From Chryseobacterium bernardetii (GTDB lineage Bacteria > Bacteroidota > Bacteroidia > Flavobacteriales > Weeksellaceae), in contig NZ_CP033932.1 in the NCBI RefSeq assembly GCF_003815975.1, positions 3,205,501 through 3,269,500 on the forward strand: a stretch of 64,000 nucleotides of DNA, given 5' to 3'. The notes under the pieces were generated by a model that was not told the origin of the DNA, did not search any database, and saw nothing but the letters and a program-made list of their open reading frames with translations. Each line of letters begins with the position of its first letter. Position 1 is the first letter of the stretch. This document shows positions 17,838-26,854 of this stretch, piece after piece. The translations under genes were made by a program, and so were the position numbers.

Positions 17838-19005
17838 TGGAGGTTTAGATACTTCCTACTGTGCAAAATATCTTAGTGAGACACTGGGGTATGATGTGTA
17901 TGCGGTTACTGTAAATACCGGAGGTTTTTCCAAAGAAGAAGAAAAAGAACTGGAGAGAAAAGCTTTAAACCTTGGGGTGAAAGAATACAGGTGCGTAGAT
18001 GCTCAGGAGGATTATTACAATTCTTGTGTGAAGTATTTGATTTTCGGGAATGTATTGAAAAATAACACATACCCTCTTTCTGTAAGTGCGGAGCGTACAA
18101 TCCAGGCACAGGAAATCGCAAAATACGCCATTGAAGTAGGAGCTGATGCCATTGCTCATGGAAGCACAGGAGCGGGAAATGACCAGGTTCGTTTTGATTT
18201 GATTTTTCAGGTAATGTGTCCGAATATTGAGATCATTACGCCTATCCGTGATATGGCTTTATCCCGTGAGGAAGAAATTGAGTTTTTGAAAAACCATGGA
18301 TATGAAATGGAATTCCAGAAAGCACAATATTCAGTGAATAAAGGGCTTTGGGGTACTTCTGTAGGCGGTAAAGAGACTTTAACGTCTAGAAATTATCTTC
18401 CGGAAGAAGCATTTCCGTCTCAGGTTCAGGAAACCCAGCCTTCAGAATTGGAGATTGAGTTTAAAAATGGGGAAGTGGTAGCGGTGAATGGAGAAAGTTT
18501 TAATCATTCTGTATATGCTATTCAGAAAATAGAAGAATTGGCTTCTGCTTACGGAATTGGCCGTGATATCCATGTGGGAGATACTATTGTAGGAATTAAA
18601 GGGAGAGTTGGATTTGAAGCAGCTGCAGCCTCAGTAATTATAAAGGCACACCATTTATTGGAAAAACATACGCTTTCAAAATACCAGCAAATGATGAAAT
18701 CCCAGTTATCCGACTGGTATGGAAACTGGCTTCATGAAGCGCTTTTCTTAGATCCGGTAATGAGAAATATTGAATCTTTCTTAATGGATTCTCAGAAAAC
18801 AGTGAGTGGGAAAGTATATATAACTCTTCATCCTTACAGATTTATTTTAAATGGAATTGAATCTGATCACGATCTGATGTCTGACAAGTTCGGAAGTTAC
18901 GGAGAAGCCAACAGAGCGTGGACGGGAGAAGATGTAAAAGGATACACTAAAATTGTAAGCAATTCCTTGAACATATACCATCAGATTAATAAAAATATCA
19001 ACTAA
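17809..19005 (+). CDS. argG: Argininosuccinate synthase
   Basis: A 398-residue ArgG joining citrulline and aspartate with ATP. The N-type P-loop is VILAFSGGLDTSYCAKYL at residues 4-21, and HGSTGAGNDQVRFDL is the conserved aspartate/citrulline-binding part. I chose MNKKVILAFSG at 17809; an in-frame ATG at 17773 adds 12 unlikely residues. The start lies inside the tail of the GNAT gene, suggesting coupled translation. Confidence 0.95.
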   Translation: MNKKVILAFSGGLDTSYCAKYLSETLGYDVYAVTVNTGGFSKEEEKELERKALNLGVKEYRCVDAQEDYYNSCVKYLIFGNVLKNNTYPLSVSAERTIQAQEIAKYAIEVGADAIAHGSTGAGNDQVRFDLIFQVMCPNIEIITPIRDMALSREEEIEFLKNHGYEMEFQKAQYSVNKGLWGTSVGGKETLTSRNYLPEEAFPSQVQETQPSELEIEFKNGEVVAVNGESFNHSVYAIQKIEELASAYGIGRDIHVGDTIVGIKGRVGFEAAAASVIIKAHHLLEKHTLSKYQQMMKSQLSDWYGNWLHEALFLDPVMRNIESFLMDSQKTVSGKVYITLHPYRFILNGIESDHDLMSDKFGSYGEANRAWTGEDVKGYTKIVSNSLNIYHQINKNIN

Positions 19006-19006
19006 A

Positions 19007-19057
19007 GTTCCGAAGGAACGGTTTAATGCAAGATAGGACGCAGTTCTGTCAGTTTAA
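19007..19057. repeat. REP-like intergenic element between argG and argC
   Basis: Begins with GTTCC-GAA-GGAAC (19007-19019), followed by a TTTAAT..AGATAGGA..TTCTGT..TTTAAA pattern. The same layout recurs before argB at 22451-22503, ending just before the next ATG in both cases. Confidence 0.6.
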
Positions 19058-19059
19058 AA

Positions 19060-20025
19060 ATGAAGAAAACAGTAGGAATAGTTGGAGCTAACGGTTATAC
19101 AGGAAGCGAATTAATACGCTTACTGGCTTTTCATCCCCATGTGACATTGAGTTTTTTATATAGTCGTTCGAATTCGGGGACAAGAATTTCGGATCTGTAC
19201 CCGGATTTAACGACAGTTTGTGAAATGGTGCTGACAGACCAGCCTGAAGAAGTAGATATTCTTTTTCTATGTCTTCCTCATAAAGAAAGCCAGAACTGGT
19301 TAACTCAGAACCCGGTTAAAGAAGAAACGCTGGTTATTGATTTAGGAAATGACTTCCGTTTGGATGGAAATTTTGAAAGCAGAGATTTTATCTACGGACT
19401 GCCTGAAATCAATAAAAAACAACTGTCGGGTTCAAAAAGCATTGCCAATCCGGGATGTTTTGCAACAGCTATTCAGTTGGCATTATTACCATTGGCAGAA
19501 AAGGAATCTTTGGATGAGGTTTTTACTACGGGAATTACAGGTTCCACAGGAGCAGGGCAGTCTTTACAGCCGACAACCCATTTTACCTGGAGGAATGATA
19601 ATGTGTCGGCTTATAAAACATTGACTCATCAGCATGTAGACGAAATTTTGAAACAAATAGTTTTGTTTAACCATAAAAATGTCAGCCTGAATTTTGTTCC
19701 ATGGAGAGGGGATTTTGCAAGAGGGATTTTTACAAGTTCTACGGTGAAAACAGATTTGGGACTTTCTGACATTTACCAATTGTATAAGGATTTTTATGAA
19801 GAGGCACCTTTTGTTACGGTAAGTGAAAAAGCAATTGATTTAAAGCAGGTTGTCAATACCAATCGCTGTGTGATTCAGATTGAAAAGAGTGGAAATGTTG
19901 CCGTTATTCACTCAGCGATTGACAATTTGTTGAAAGGGGCTTCTGGGCAGGCTGTACAAAACATGAACATCGCAATGGGCTGGGAAGAAAATGCAGGTTT
20001 GAATTTGAAACCGATAGCATTTTAA
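19060..20025 (+). CDS. argC: N-acyl-gamma-glutamyl-phosphate reductase
   Basis: A 321-residue NADPH-dependent reductase that turns N-acylglutamyl-phosphate into the semialdehyde. Rossmann start GIVGANGYTGSELIRLL; catalytic Cys133 in ANPGCFATA; STGAGQSLQPTTHF and the HQHVDEI His region follow. It is somewhat short compared with the 340-residue forms but complete. Third gene of the arginine cluster. Confidence 0.95.
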   Translation: MKKTVGIVGANGYTGSELIRLLAFHPHVTLSFLYSRSNSGTRISDLYPDLTTVCEMVLTDQPEEVDILFLCLPHKESQNWLTQNPVKEETLVIDLGNDFRLDGNFESRDFIYGLPEINKKQLSGSKSIANPGCFATAIQLALLPLAEKESLDEVFTTGITGSTGAGQSLQPTTHFTWRNDNVSAYKTLTHQHVDEILKQIVLFNHKNVSLNFVPWRGDFARGIFTSSTVKTDLGLSDIYQLYKDFYEEAPFVTVSEKAIDLKQVVNTNRCVIQIEKSGNVAVIHSAIDNLLKGASGQAVQNMNIAMGWEENAGLNLKPIAF

Positions 20026-20097
20026 ATAATTAATAAGCCAGTCTTCCAGGTCTTGAACTTTTGTTTTAAGACAAAAGAAAAATAAAAAAACAAAAAA

Positions 20098-21243
20098 ATG
20101 AATTTATTCAACGTATATCCATTATTCAACATACATCCGGTTAAAGCTCTGGGGTCTTTCCTTTGGGATGATAAAGGAGAACAATATCTTGATTTTTACG
20201 GAGGTCATGCCGTTATTTCTATCGGGCACAATCATCCGCATTATCAAAACAAATTAAAAGAACAGTTAGAGAAGATTTCCTTTTATTCTAATTCTGTTCA
20301 GAATGAACTGCAGGTAGAACTGGCTGACAAGCTGGGAAAACTGTCAGGGTATGAAGACTACAATCTTTTTCTGTGTAATTCAGGAGCAGAAGCTAATGAA
20401 AATGCATTGAAGTTAGCTTCTTTTCACAATGGAAAAAGCAAAGTGCTTTATTTCTCAGGATCATTTCACGGAAGAACTTCCGCAGCAGTTTCTGTAACGG
20501 ATAATCCGAAGATTGTTGCTCCGGTAAACTTTTCAGAACGATTCATTAAATCAGAATGGAATGATATCAAGCAGCTTGAAGAAATCTTTGCCGTACACGG
20601 AAGTGAAATTTCCTCTGTAATTATTGAAGGAATTCAAGGAGTAGGGGGAATTATGATTCCAACCCAGGAATTTTTATCCAAAATTAAAAAACTGTGTGAG
20701 AAATTTGATGCTGTTCTGATTCTGGATGAAGTGCAGTCAGGATACGGAAGAAGTGGGTATTTCTTTGCTCATCAGGAATTTGCCATTGAAGCAGATATTA
20801 TCACTACAGCTAAAGGAATGGGGAATGGATTTCCGGTTGCCGGAGTTTTAATTCACCCTAAATTTAAGGCTAGCAATGGTTTGCTGGGAACAACATTTGG
20901 AGGGAATCATTTAGCTTGTGTAGCTTCTATTGCGGTTCTGGATGTGATGAAGGACGAAAATCTCATCGAAAATGCCCAACAGATGGGAGCGTATATTGAA
21001 AATGAAATTAAAGGGTTACCACATATTAAATCTATCCGAAGGAAAGGATTGATGATCGGAATAGAACTCGACAGGGACTGTTCAGAAGTAAGGAAAAGCT
21101 TACTGTTTGATCATCATATCTTCACCGGAAACTCTAATGATAAAACCGTGTTGAGAATTCTTCCGGCACTCAATATCAGAAAAGAGGAAACGGATCTTTT
21201 TATCAATGCTTTGAAAACAGTATTGGAAAACATTGAAGACTAA
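20098..21243 (+). CDS. argD: N-acylornithine aminotransferase
   Basis: A 381-residue class III PLP aminotransferase. Cofactor and substrate motifs are LCNSGAEANENALKLA, FSGSFHGRTSAA, ILDEVQSGYGRSG and the PLP lysine in TTAKGMGNGFP. It converts N-acylglutamate semialdehyde to N-acylornithine. The 72-bp space before it has an A-rich leader with a small hairpin (20058-20077), without the T-run of a terminator. Confidence 0.95.
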   Translation: MNLFNVYPLFNIHPVKALGSFLWDDKGEQYLDFYGGHAVISIGHNHPHYQNKLKEQLEKISFYSNSVQNELQVELADKLGKLSGYEDYNLFLCNSGAEANENALKLASFHNGKSKVLYFSGSFHGRTSAAVSVTDNPKIVAPVNFSERFIKSEWNDIKQLEEIFAVHGSEISSVIIEGIQGVGGIMIPTQEFLSKIKKLCEKFDAVLILDEVQSGYGRSGYFFAHQEFAIEADIITTAKGMGNGFPVAGVLIHPKFKASNGLLGTTFGGNHLACVASIAVLDVMKDENLIENAQQMGAYIENEIKGLPHIKSIRRKGLMIGIELDRDCSEVRKSLLFDHHIFTGNSNDKTVLRILPALNIRKEETDLFINALKTVLENIED

Positions 21244-21345
21244 AGGTTAGAAGCCAGGCCTCAAATAATAAAAGGAAGATAAATTTTAACACAATATTTG
21301 TTATTCCAGGGACCTGAACAGAGTGATTAGGCTTTTAAAATCTTT

Positions 21346-21400
21346 AAATCACAAAAGTCATAAAGAGCTGAAGTATGCTTAAATAAAACTTTTGTGGTTA
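21346..21400. repeat. Imperfect inverted repeat in the argD-argF' space
   Basis: TAAATCACAAAAGT (21346-21359) faces ACTTTTGTGGTTA (21388-21400). A piece of the same word, AACTTTTGTGGTTAG, recurs at about 54726, so it is probably a decayed dispersed repeat. The 196-bp space holds no gene. Confidence 0.5.
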
Positions 21401-21440
21401 GTTAACAATGAATAGGTAGTAATCTTTAAATCAATTCAAA

Positions 21441-22400
21441 ATGAAAAAATTCACTGCTGTAAGTGATGTAGAAAACTTACAGGAAATCATAAAAAAAGCT
21501 TTGGAAATAAAAGCGAACCCGCTTTCAGAAACAGAAAAAGGAAAGGGGAAAACCATTGGACTTGTATTTTTAAATTCAAGCCTGAGAACCCGTTTGAGCA
21601 GTCAGATTGCAGCGCAGAACCTCGGTTTAAATGTATTGACATTAAACGCAGCACAGGAAGCATGGAATCTTGAGTTTGCTGATGGAGCAGTAATGAATGG
21701 AGATACGGTAGAACACATTAAAGATGCTATTGAGGTTTTAAACCAATATTGTGATATCATTGCGGTACGTTGCTTTGCAGGAATGAAAAGCAAGGAAGAT
21801 GATGTGAATGAAAGTATTCTGAGCCAGTTTGAGCAACACGCGAAAGTACCTGTTGTGTCTTTGGAATCAGCAACCCGCCACCCGCTGCAAAGCCTGGCAG
21901 ATTGTATTACCATTACAGAAAACTGGAAGAAAGAACATAAACCGAAAGTAGTTTTAACCTGGGCACCGCACATTAAGCCGATTGCTCATGCAGTAGGAAA
22001 CTCTTTTGCAGAATGGATGCAGGAAATGGATGTTGAGTTGGTAATCACTAACCCTGAAGGCTATGATCTGGATCCTGCTTTCACAAAAGATACAAAAGTG
22101 ATTCACAATCAGGAGGAAGCTTTGAAAGATGCAGACTTTATTTATGTGAAAAACTGGTCTTCTTTTGACGATTACGCTGCAATGCCTGAAGTAAAAGGTG
22201 ATTGGATGCTTACTAATGAAAAACTGGCCAATACCAACCAGGCAAAAGTAATGCACTGTCTTCCGGTTCGTCGTAATGTAGAATTAAGTGATGAAGTAAT
22301 GGATGGAGAAAATTCAATCATTTACCAGCAGGCAAAGAACCGTATTTTTTCAGCACAGGCTGTTTTCAGTGAAATTTTGAATGAATTAAATACTGATTAA
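21441..22400 (+). CDS. argF': N-acylornithine carbamoyltransferase (ArgF', probably N-succinyl type)
   Basis: A 319-residue transcarbamylase. The carbamoyl phosphate loop is LNSSLRTRLSS (44-54). ATRHPLQSLAD and the C-terminal HCLPVRRNVE mark the N-acyl-ornithine transcarbamylase branch rather than classical ArgF. By eye, Val90 in GDTVEH takes the place of the specificity residue that is Glu92 in the Xanthomonas N-acetyl enzyme and Pro90 in the Bacteroides fragilis N-succinyl enzyme. A small hydrophobic residue there favours N-succinylornithine. The start MKKFTAVSD gives the usual length. Confidence 0.9.
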   Translation: MKKFTAVSDVENLQEIIKKALEIKANPLSETEKGKGKTIGLVFLNSSLRTRLSSQIAAQNLGLNVLTLNAAQEAWNLEFADGAVMNGDTVEHIKDAIEVLNQYCDIIAVRCFAGMKSKEDDVNESILSQFEQHAKVPVVSLESATRHPLQSLADCITITENWKKEHKPKVVLTWAPHIKPIAHAVGNSFAEWMQEMDVELVITNPEGYDLDPAFTKDTKVIHNQEEALKDADFIYVKNWSSFDDYAAMPEVKGDWMLTNEKLANTNQAKVMHCLPVRRNVELSDEVMDGENSIIYQQAKNRIFSAQAVFSEILNELNTD

Positions 22401-22450
22401 TAATCCTGTCACAAAGAAGGTAAATCTAACCAGAGAAAATAATCCAATGA

Positions 22451-22503
22451 GTCCCGGAGGGACGCTTTAATCCTAAGATAGGAATTTATTCCTGTTAATT
22501 CTA
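22451..22503. repeat. REP-like intergenic element before argB
   Basis: Begins GTCCC-GGA-GGGAC (22451-22463) and continues with the same TTTAAT..AAGATAGGA..TTCCTGTTAATTCTAAA layout seen at 19007-19057. The stem bases differ but keep pairing, a sign of structural rather than sequence conservation. Confidence 0.6.
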
Positions 22504-22517
22504 AATGTAAAATAAAA

Positions 22518-23312
22518 ATGAAACAGAAAATATACATCATAAAAATAGGCGGGGCGCTCATTGATGATGAACGATTACTGGATCAGTTTTTAGATCAGTT
22601 TTCCGAAATTAAAGAGAAGAAGATCCTTGTGCATGGCGGAGGGAAGTTAGCTACAACACTGGCTGATAAACTCGGTATTGAGCAGAAGATGATTAATGGA
22701 AGGAGGATTACGGATAAAGATACATTGGATATTGTAACGATGGTATATGCCGGCGGAATCAACAAAAACATTGTTGAGAAACTGCAGCAGAAGAAATGTA
22801 ATGCCATAGGGTTTTCCGGAGCAGATGGGAATCTGATTAAAGCTAAGAAAAGAGAGCATCCTGAAATAGACTTCGGATTTGTAGGAGATATCAATAAGAA
22901 GAGTGTGAATAGAAAGCTCATCTCAAAATTGATGAAGCTGGATCTTATTCCTGTTTTTTCTGCAATTACCCACGATAAAAAGGGGAATCTTTTCAATACC
23001 AATGCAGATACTATTGCTTCTGTAATGGCTCAGGCTTTATCTGAGAAATATGATGTGGAACTGCTGTATTGTTTTGATAAGCAGGGGGTTTTGGAAAATG
23101 TGGATGATCCGGAATCTCTTATCAAAAGTATTTCTGAAGATGATTTTGCCACATTGAAAGAAGAAGGAAAGCTTCATAAAGGGATTTTACCCAAATTAGA
23201 GAATGCTCTCGGAGCAATAAAGAATAATGTAAATAAAGTGTTTCTGATTAAAGAAACAGAGCTGAAAAACCATATAGAGAATCATCATGCAGGAACTGAA
23301 ATCTGTTTATAA
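22518..23312 (+). CDS. argB: N-acylglutamate kinase
   Basis: A 264-residue amino acid kinase that phosphorylates the gamma-carboxylate of N-acylglutamate. The start IKIGGALIDD carries the phosphate-binding Lys and Gly pair, HGGGKLAT is the second glycine-rich loop, and NADTIASVMA is the ATP-site signature. The last 26 bp overlap argE, which implies translational coupling. Confidence 0.93.
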   Translation: MKQKIYIIKIGGALIDDERLLDQFLDQFSEIKEKKILVHGGGKLATTLADKLGIEQKMINGRRITDKDTLDIVTMVYAGGINKNIVEKLQQKKCNAIGFSGADGNLIKAKKREHPEIDFGFVGDINKKSVNRKLISKLMKLDLIPVFSAITHDKKGNLFNTNADTIASVMAQALSEKYDVELLYCFDKQGVLENVDDPESLIKSISEDDFATLKEEGKLHKGILPKLENALGAIKNNVNKVFLIKETELKNHIENHHAGTEICL

Positions 23313-24369
23313 TAAAGAAGAATTATTGAATAATGCAGTTGAGCTGCTTAAAAAGCTGATTGAAATTCCTTCATTCAGTAAAGATGAATTCAATACATCG
23401 GTGGAAATTGAAAACTTTTTCAAGAAACACCAGATCCCAACCAAGCGTTTTAAAAACAATATCTGGGCGGTGAATAAAAATTTTGATGTGTTTAAACCAT
23501 CCGTTTTACTGAACACACATCACGATACGGTAAAGCCCAATAAAGCTTATACGCTGGATCCGTTTGTTCCGGTTGAAAAAGATGGCAAGCTGTTCGGTTT
23601 GGGAAGTAATGATGCCGGAGCTTCTCTGGTTTCTATGGCGCAGGTTTTTTTACATTTTTATGATAAAGAAGATTTAGAATATAATTTAGTGATAGCGTTG
23701 ACGGCAGAGGAGGAGATTTCAGGTTTTGACGGAATTGAGGCTCTGTTTCCACAGTTACCCAATATAGAACTTGCCATTGTAGGAGAACCCACGCAGATGA
23801 ATCTGGCAATTGCTGAAAAAGGACTGTTGGTGATTGACGGAGAGATGAAAGGAACTCCTTCTCATGCTGCTCATCCTAATGATGACAACTCCATTGTAAA
23901 ATGTATGGAGGATCTGCAGGGAATTTTGAACTTTAAGTTTCCAAAGGTTTCTGATTATCTGGGAGAAGTCAAAGTAACCCTTTCAGGAATTCATGCCGGG
24001 GTGCAGCATAATGTAGTGCCGGAATCCTGCCATTTCACATTGGATGTAAGGGTAACAGATGAGTATTCCAACAAAGAAGCTTTTGAAATTATCCAGTCTC
24101 AGATGAAATCAACGCTTACTGCAAGGTCTTTCAGGTTAAATTCATCCAAAATAGAAATGGATCATCCGTTTGTGAAAGCAGGATTGGAAATAGGAAGGAC
24201 AACCTATGGCTCACCAACATCATCAGATCAGGCAATTATTCCATGCACATCTGTAAAATTGGGGCCTGGTGACAGTAGGCGCTCTCATACGGCAGATGAA
24301 TTCATCTATATCAGTGAAATAGAAGAAGGAATTGATATCTATATCCAGATTTTGGAAAAGGTGTTATAA
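23287..24369 (+). CDS. argE: M20 deacylase, N-acylcitrulline/N-acylornithine deacylase
   Basis: A 360-residue zinc peptidase-family hydrolase. The metal and catalytic residues are seen in NTHHDTVKP, GSNDAGAS, TAEEEISG, VGEPT and SHTADEF. In a cluster with ArgF' and no ArgF, its substrate is expected to be N-acylcitrulline, giving free citrulline for ArgG. The start at 23287 lies inside the end of argB. Confidence 0.9.
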   Translation: MQELKSVYNKEELLNNAVELLKKLIEIPSFSKDEFNTSVEIENFFKKHQIPTKRFKNNIWAVNKNFDVFKPSVLLNTHHDTVKPNKAYTLDPFVPVEKDGKLFGLGSNDAGASLVSMAQVFLHFYDKEDLEYNLVIALTAEEEISGFDGIEALFPQLPNIELAIVGEPTQMNLAIAEKGLLVIDGEMKGTPSHAAHPNDDNSIVKCMEDLQGILNFKFPKVSDYLGEVKVTLSGIHAGVQHNVVPESCHFTLDVRVTDEYSNKEAFEIIQSQMKSTLTARSFRLNSSKIEMDHPFVKAGLEIGRTTYGSPTSSDQAIIPCTSVKLGPGDSRRSHTADEFIYISEIEEGIDIYIQILEKVL

Positions 24370-24682
24370 CAACAGGAGAGTAGGAAGATAGAAGAAAAGG
24401 GGGTATTATAGTTTACGATTAACTTTCAGCCTCTAGCTTTATGCTTCCAGCTTACAATATATTTTGACTACGCTCAGCAGGCATTAAAGTTTCGTTTTTA
24501 ATAAAGATTTATGCAAAAAATACCATTAGAAAGAGACTTTACATAATAAGGAAATGTTTTTTTATAGTTAATAGTAATAAGGATCGCCTTGCTGGGCCAG
24601 TCAAAATCAATTAAATATTTTAAATCGGACTGTGATGAAATCGGAAAACGATAATACAGTCTTAGAAAATCAAAACTTACTT
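24370..24682. other. argE-argH intergenic region
   Basis: About 310 bp with no credible gene. It contains a decayed-looking segment (about 24420-24485) with the phrase TTTTGACTACGCTCAGCAGG, similar to widespread repeats of flavobacteria, and an AT-rich stretch before argH. No strong TAnnTTTG promoter was seen, so argH probably depends on read-through or a weak promoter. Confidence 0.5.
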
Positions 24683-25987
24683 ATGAAAAAAATATGGCAA
24701 AAGGACGACCTGGCCACCAATATATTAGTCAATAACTTTACCGTAGGAAAGGATCTTGACTTTGATGAACGTTTGGCGAAATATGATGTCAAAGGTTCCA
24801 TGGCACATTGTAAAATGCTGGCAGAAACCGGAATTATTTCTCAAGAAGAATCTGAGCAGATGCTGGCAGTATTAAACGATATTTTACAGGAAATTGAAAA
24901 CGGCAATTTTGAAATTGATAAAGAAGCTGAGGATATCCATTCTCAGGTAGAAGCCATCCTGATTACAAAGTTAGGAGACATAGGAAAGAAAATCCACACG
25001 GCAAGATCAAGAAACGATCAGGTTTTACTGGATATTAAACTTTATTTATTGGATGAGATCCGTGAGATCACAGCGCTTACTGATGAGTTTTTCCAGATTC
25101 TGATCAAATTGGCAGATCAGCATAAAAATGTATTGCTTCCTGGGTATACCCATTTGCAGATTGCTATGCCTTCTTCTTTCGGATTATGGTTTGGGGCATA
25201 TGCAGAAGCTCTTTTGGATGATGTTGAAATGTTGTTTTCAACCAAGAATATCATTAATAAGAATCCATTAGGTTCAGCAGCAGGTTATGGTTCGTCTTTC
25301 CCGATCAACCGTGAAAGTACAACATATAATCTTGGATTTCAATCCATGAATTATAATTCGGTATATGCTCAGATGACCCGTGGAAAATCAGAGAAGCTTC
25401 TGGCCATGTCAATGGCAACTTTAGCAGGAACACTTGGAAAGTTTGCCTATGATGTATGTCTTTATCTGAATCAGAATTTTGATTTCATAAGCTTTCCTAA
25501 AGAATTTACAACAGGAAGCAGTATTATGCCTCATAAAAAGAACCCGGATATTTTTGAGCTTGTTCGTGCACGTTGTAATAGAATCCAGGCCTTACCGAAT
25601 GAATTGATCCTGTTAACCAGTAACCTTCCGTCAGGATATCACAGAGATGTGCAGCTTACTAAGGAAATTCTTTTCCCTGCCATTGATTCATTAAAAGAAT
25701 GTCTGGAAATTTTAAGCTATACCTTACCGAATATCCAGGTAAAAGATGGAATTCTTGAGGATGAAAAGTATAAATACCTGTTCAGTGTAGAAAAGATTAA
25801 TGAAGAAGTGAAAAATGGAAGTTCCTTCCGTGATGCATATGTAAAAGTAGGGCAGGAGATTGAAAATAATGAGTTTGAATTCGAACCGGGCGCTTTGGAT
25901 CATACTCACCAGGGAAGTATAGGAAATCTTTGCTTGGATAAAATAGAATACCAGTTCAATAAACTGAAGAATAAATTATTGGGTTAA
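24683..25987 (+). CDS. argH: Argininosuccinate lyase
   Basis: A 434-residue lyase of the fumarase/aspartase superfamily that releases arginine and fumarate. The signature GSSIMPHKKNPD holds the catalytic Ser loop, and HTARSRNDQ and GYTHLQIAMP are the other conserved regions. I chose MKKIWQKDD at 24683 because family members start this way; an in-frame ATG at 24632 would add 17 polar residues. Last gene of the arginine cluster. Confidence 0.93.
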   Translation: MKKIWQKDDLATNILVNNFTVGKDLDFDERLAKYDVKGSMAHCKMLAETGIISQEESEQMLAVLNDILQEIENGNFEIDKEAEDIHSQVEAILITKLGDIGKKIHTARSRNDQVLLDIKLYLLDEIREITALTDEFFQILIKLADQHKNVLLPGYTHLQIAMPSSFGLWFGAYAEALLDDVEMLFSTKNIINKNPLGSAAGYGSSFPINRESTTYNLGFQSMNYNSVYAQMTRGKSEKLLAMSMATLAGTLGKFAYDVCLYLNQNFDFISFPKEFTTGSSIMPHKKNPDIFELVRARCNRIQALPNELILLTSNLPSGYHRDVQLTKEILFPAIDSLKECLEILSYTLPNIQVKDGILEDEKYKYLFSVEKINEEVKNGSSFRDAYVKVGQEIENNEFEFEPGALDHTHQGSIGNLCLDKIEYQFNKLKNKLLG

Positions 25988-26116
25988 AATCTGAACCATT
26001 AAGATAATAAAGGCTTAAGCGAACATAAACAATCTGAATTACTTTAGATCGCCTATGTTTTATCGTTGTGAAATCCTTAAATCTTAATTGCTTAAGCCGT
26101 CTTAATGGTTGGATTT
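25986..26116. repeat. Long fold-back element between argH and lrp
   Basis: AAAATC..AACCATTAAGA..GGCTTAAGC (25986-26020) is mirrored by GCTTAAGCC..TCTTAATGGTT..GATTTT (26090-26116). It sits between convergent genes, so it may also end transcription from both sides. Confidence 0.65.
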
Positions 26117-26171
26117 TTATTTTGCTCTTTGAATTTGATGATTGTAATAAAGGACCAAAAAGGTTCTTGAA

Positions 26172-26633
26172 TTATTCAAGATCAATCTTGAACTTGGTAG
26201 ATTTTTTTACCTCATGAAGAACGATGGAACTGTGATACTGACCGATATTGGGAATGTTTGAAATAACATTGACGGCAAACTCATTGTAAGAGTTGATGTC
26301 TTTGGCAATAATCTTCAACATGTAATCATACTCTCCGGAAAGGCTGATGATTTCCTGTACTTCATCATATTTTCCAATATGCTTCTCAAAAGTCTCCAAT
26401 ACTTTCTTAGACTGTTCTTTAAGACGTACATTGCAGTAAACTACAATGTTCAGACCCAACTTTTCGCGGTTTAAAAGACCTACATACTTCTGAATGATCC
26501 CCTGCTTCTCCAATTGTTTGATCCTTTCATACGTTGGAGTAAAGGTAAGACCTATCTTTTCTGAAATTTCTTTCACTGATAAAGTAGAGTCTTCCTGTAT
26601 AATGCTGAGAATCATTTTGTCTTTTAAATCCAT
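26172..26633 (-). CDS. Lrp/AsnC family regulator
   Basis: A 153-residue regulator. The N-terminal winged HTH (about 5-55) includes LSVKEISEKIGLTFTPTYERIKQLEKQG. The RAM ligand-binding domain (about 65-145) has the usual SGEYDYMLKI turn. Such proteins sense amino acids. It is convergent with argH and divergent from the pyr operon; control of either is only a guess from position. Confidence 0.92.
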   Translation of the reverse strand: MDLKDKMILSIIQEDSTLSVKEISEKIGLTFTPTYERIKQLEKQGIIQKYVGLLNREKLGLNIVVYCNVRLKEQSKKVLETFEKHIGKYDEVQEIISLSGEYDYMLKIIAKDINSYNEFAVNVISNIPNIGQYHSSIVLHEVKKSTKFKIDLE

Positions 26634-26653
26634 AGAATAAAGTTGTGTTGTAA

Positions 26654-26661
26654 CAAAAATA
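26654..26661 (-). promoter_or_regulatory. -7 box for the lrp-type gene
   Basis: Minus strand reads TATTTTTG, fitting TAnnTTTG, 20 nt before the start codon. Confidence 0.45.
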
Positions 26662-26719
26662 TTAATTTTAAATGAGAATAAGGAAATACTCAGGGTTTTA
26701 ATTTATTTTAAACTTTGGT

Positions 26720-26750
26720 TTTGTAGGTTCATAAAATTGTTGTATCTTTG
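26720..26750 (+). promoter_or_regulatory. Promoter of the pyrB-carAB operon
   Basis: TTTG at 26720-26723, 19-bp spacer, TATCTTTG at 26743-26750. This is a near-ideal Bacteroidota promoter. Transcription should begin around 26755-26757, at or next to the leader peptide ATG. Confidence 0.7.
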
Positions 26751-26756
26751 CACCTA

Positions 26757-26828
26757 ATGAATAAAAAAGCATTTATATCATTAGATTTACCGGGCGAAAG
26801 CGCTCTTTACGATATTTATTGTTATTAG
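26757..26828 (+). CDS. Putative pyr operon leader peptide (23 residues)
   Basis: A short frame that begins MNKKAF, has a central LDLPGE and ends YDIYCY. Its ATG falls at the predicted transcription start, so the mRNA would be nearly leaderless. The last codons are U-rich (GAU AUU UAU UGU UAU UAG) and the stop codon overlaps the first bases of the attenuator stem. This arrangement matches ribosome-dependent attenuation; translation itself is not shown by sequence. Confidence 0.55.
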   Translation: MNKKAFISLDLPGESALYDIYCY

Positions 26829-26854
26829 CGAAGATTGTTGTCTTCGCTTTTTTT
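26827..26854 (+). terminator. Attenuator terminator before pyrB
   Basis: AGCGAAGA (26827-26834) pairs perfectly with TCTTCGCT (26841-26848) around a TTGTTG loop and is followed by a T-run to 26854. It lies between the promoter and pyrB, so it would stop transcription of the operon unless prevented. A ribosome at the leader stop would cover the left arm. Confidence 0.75.
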
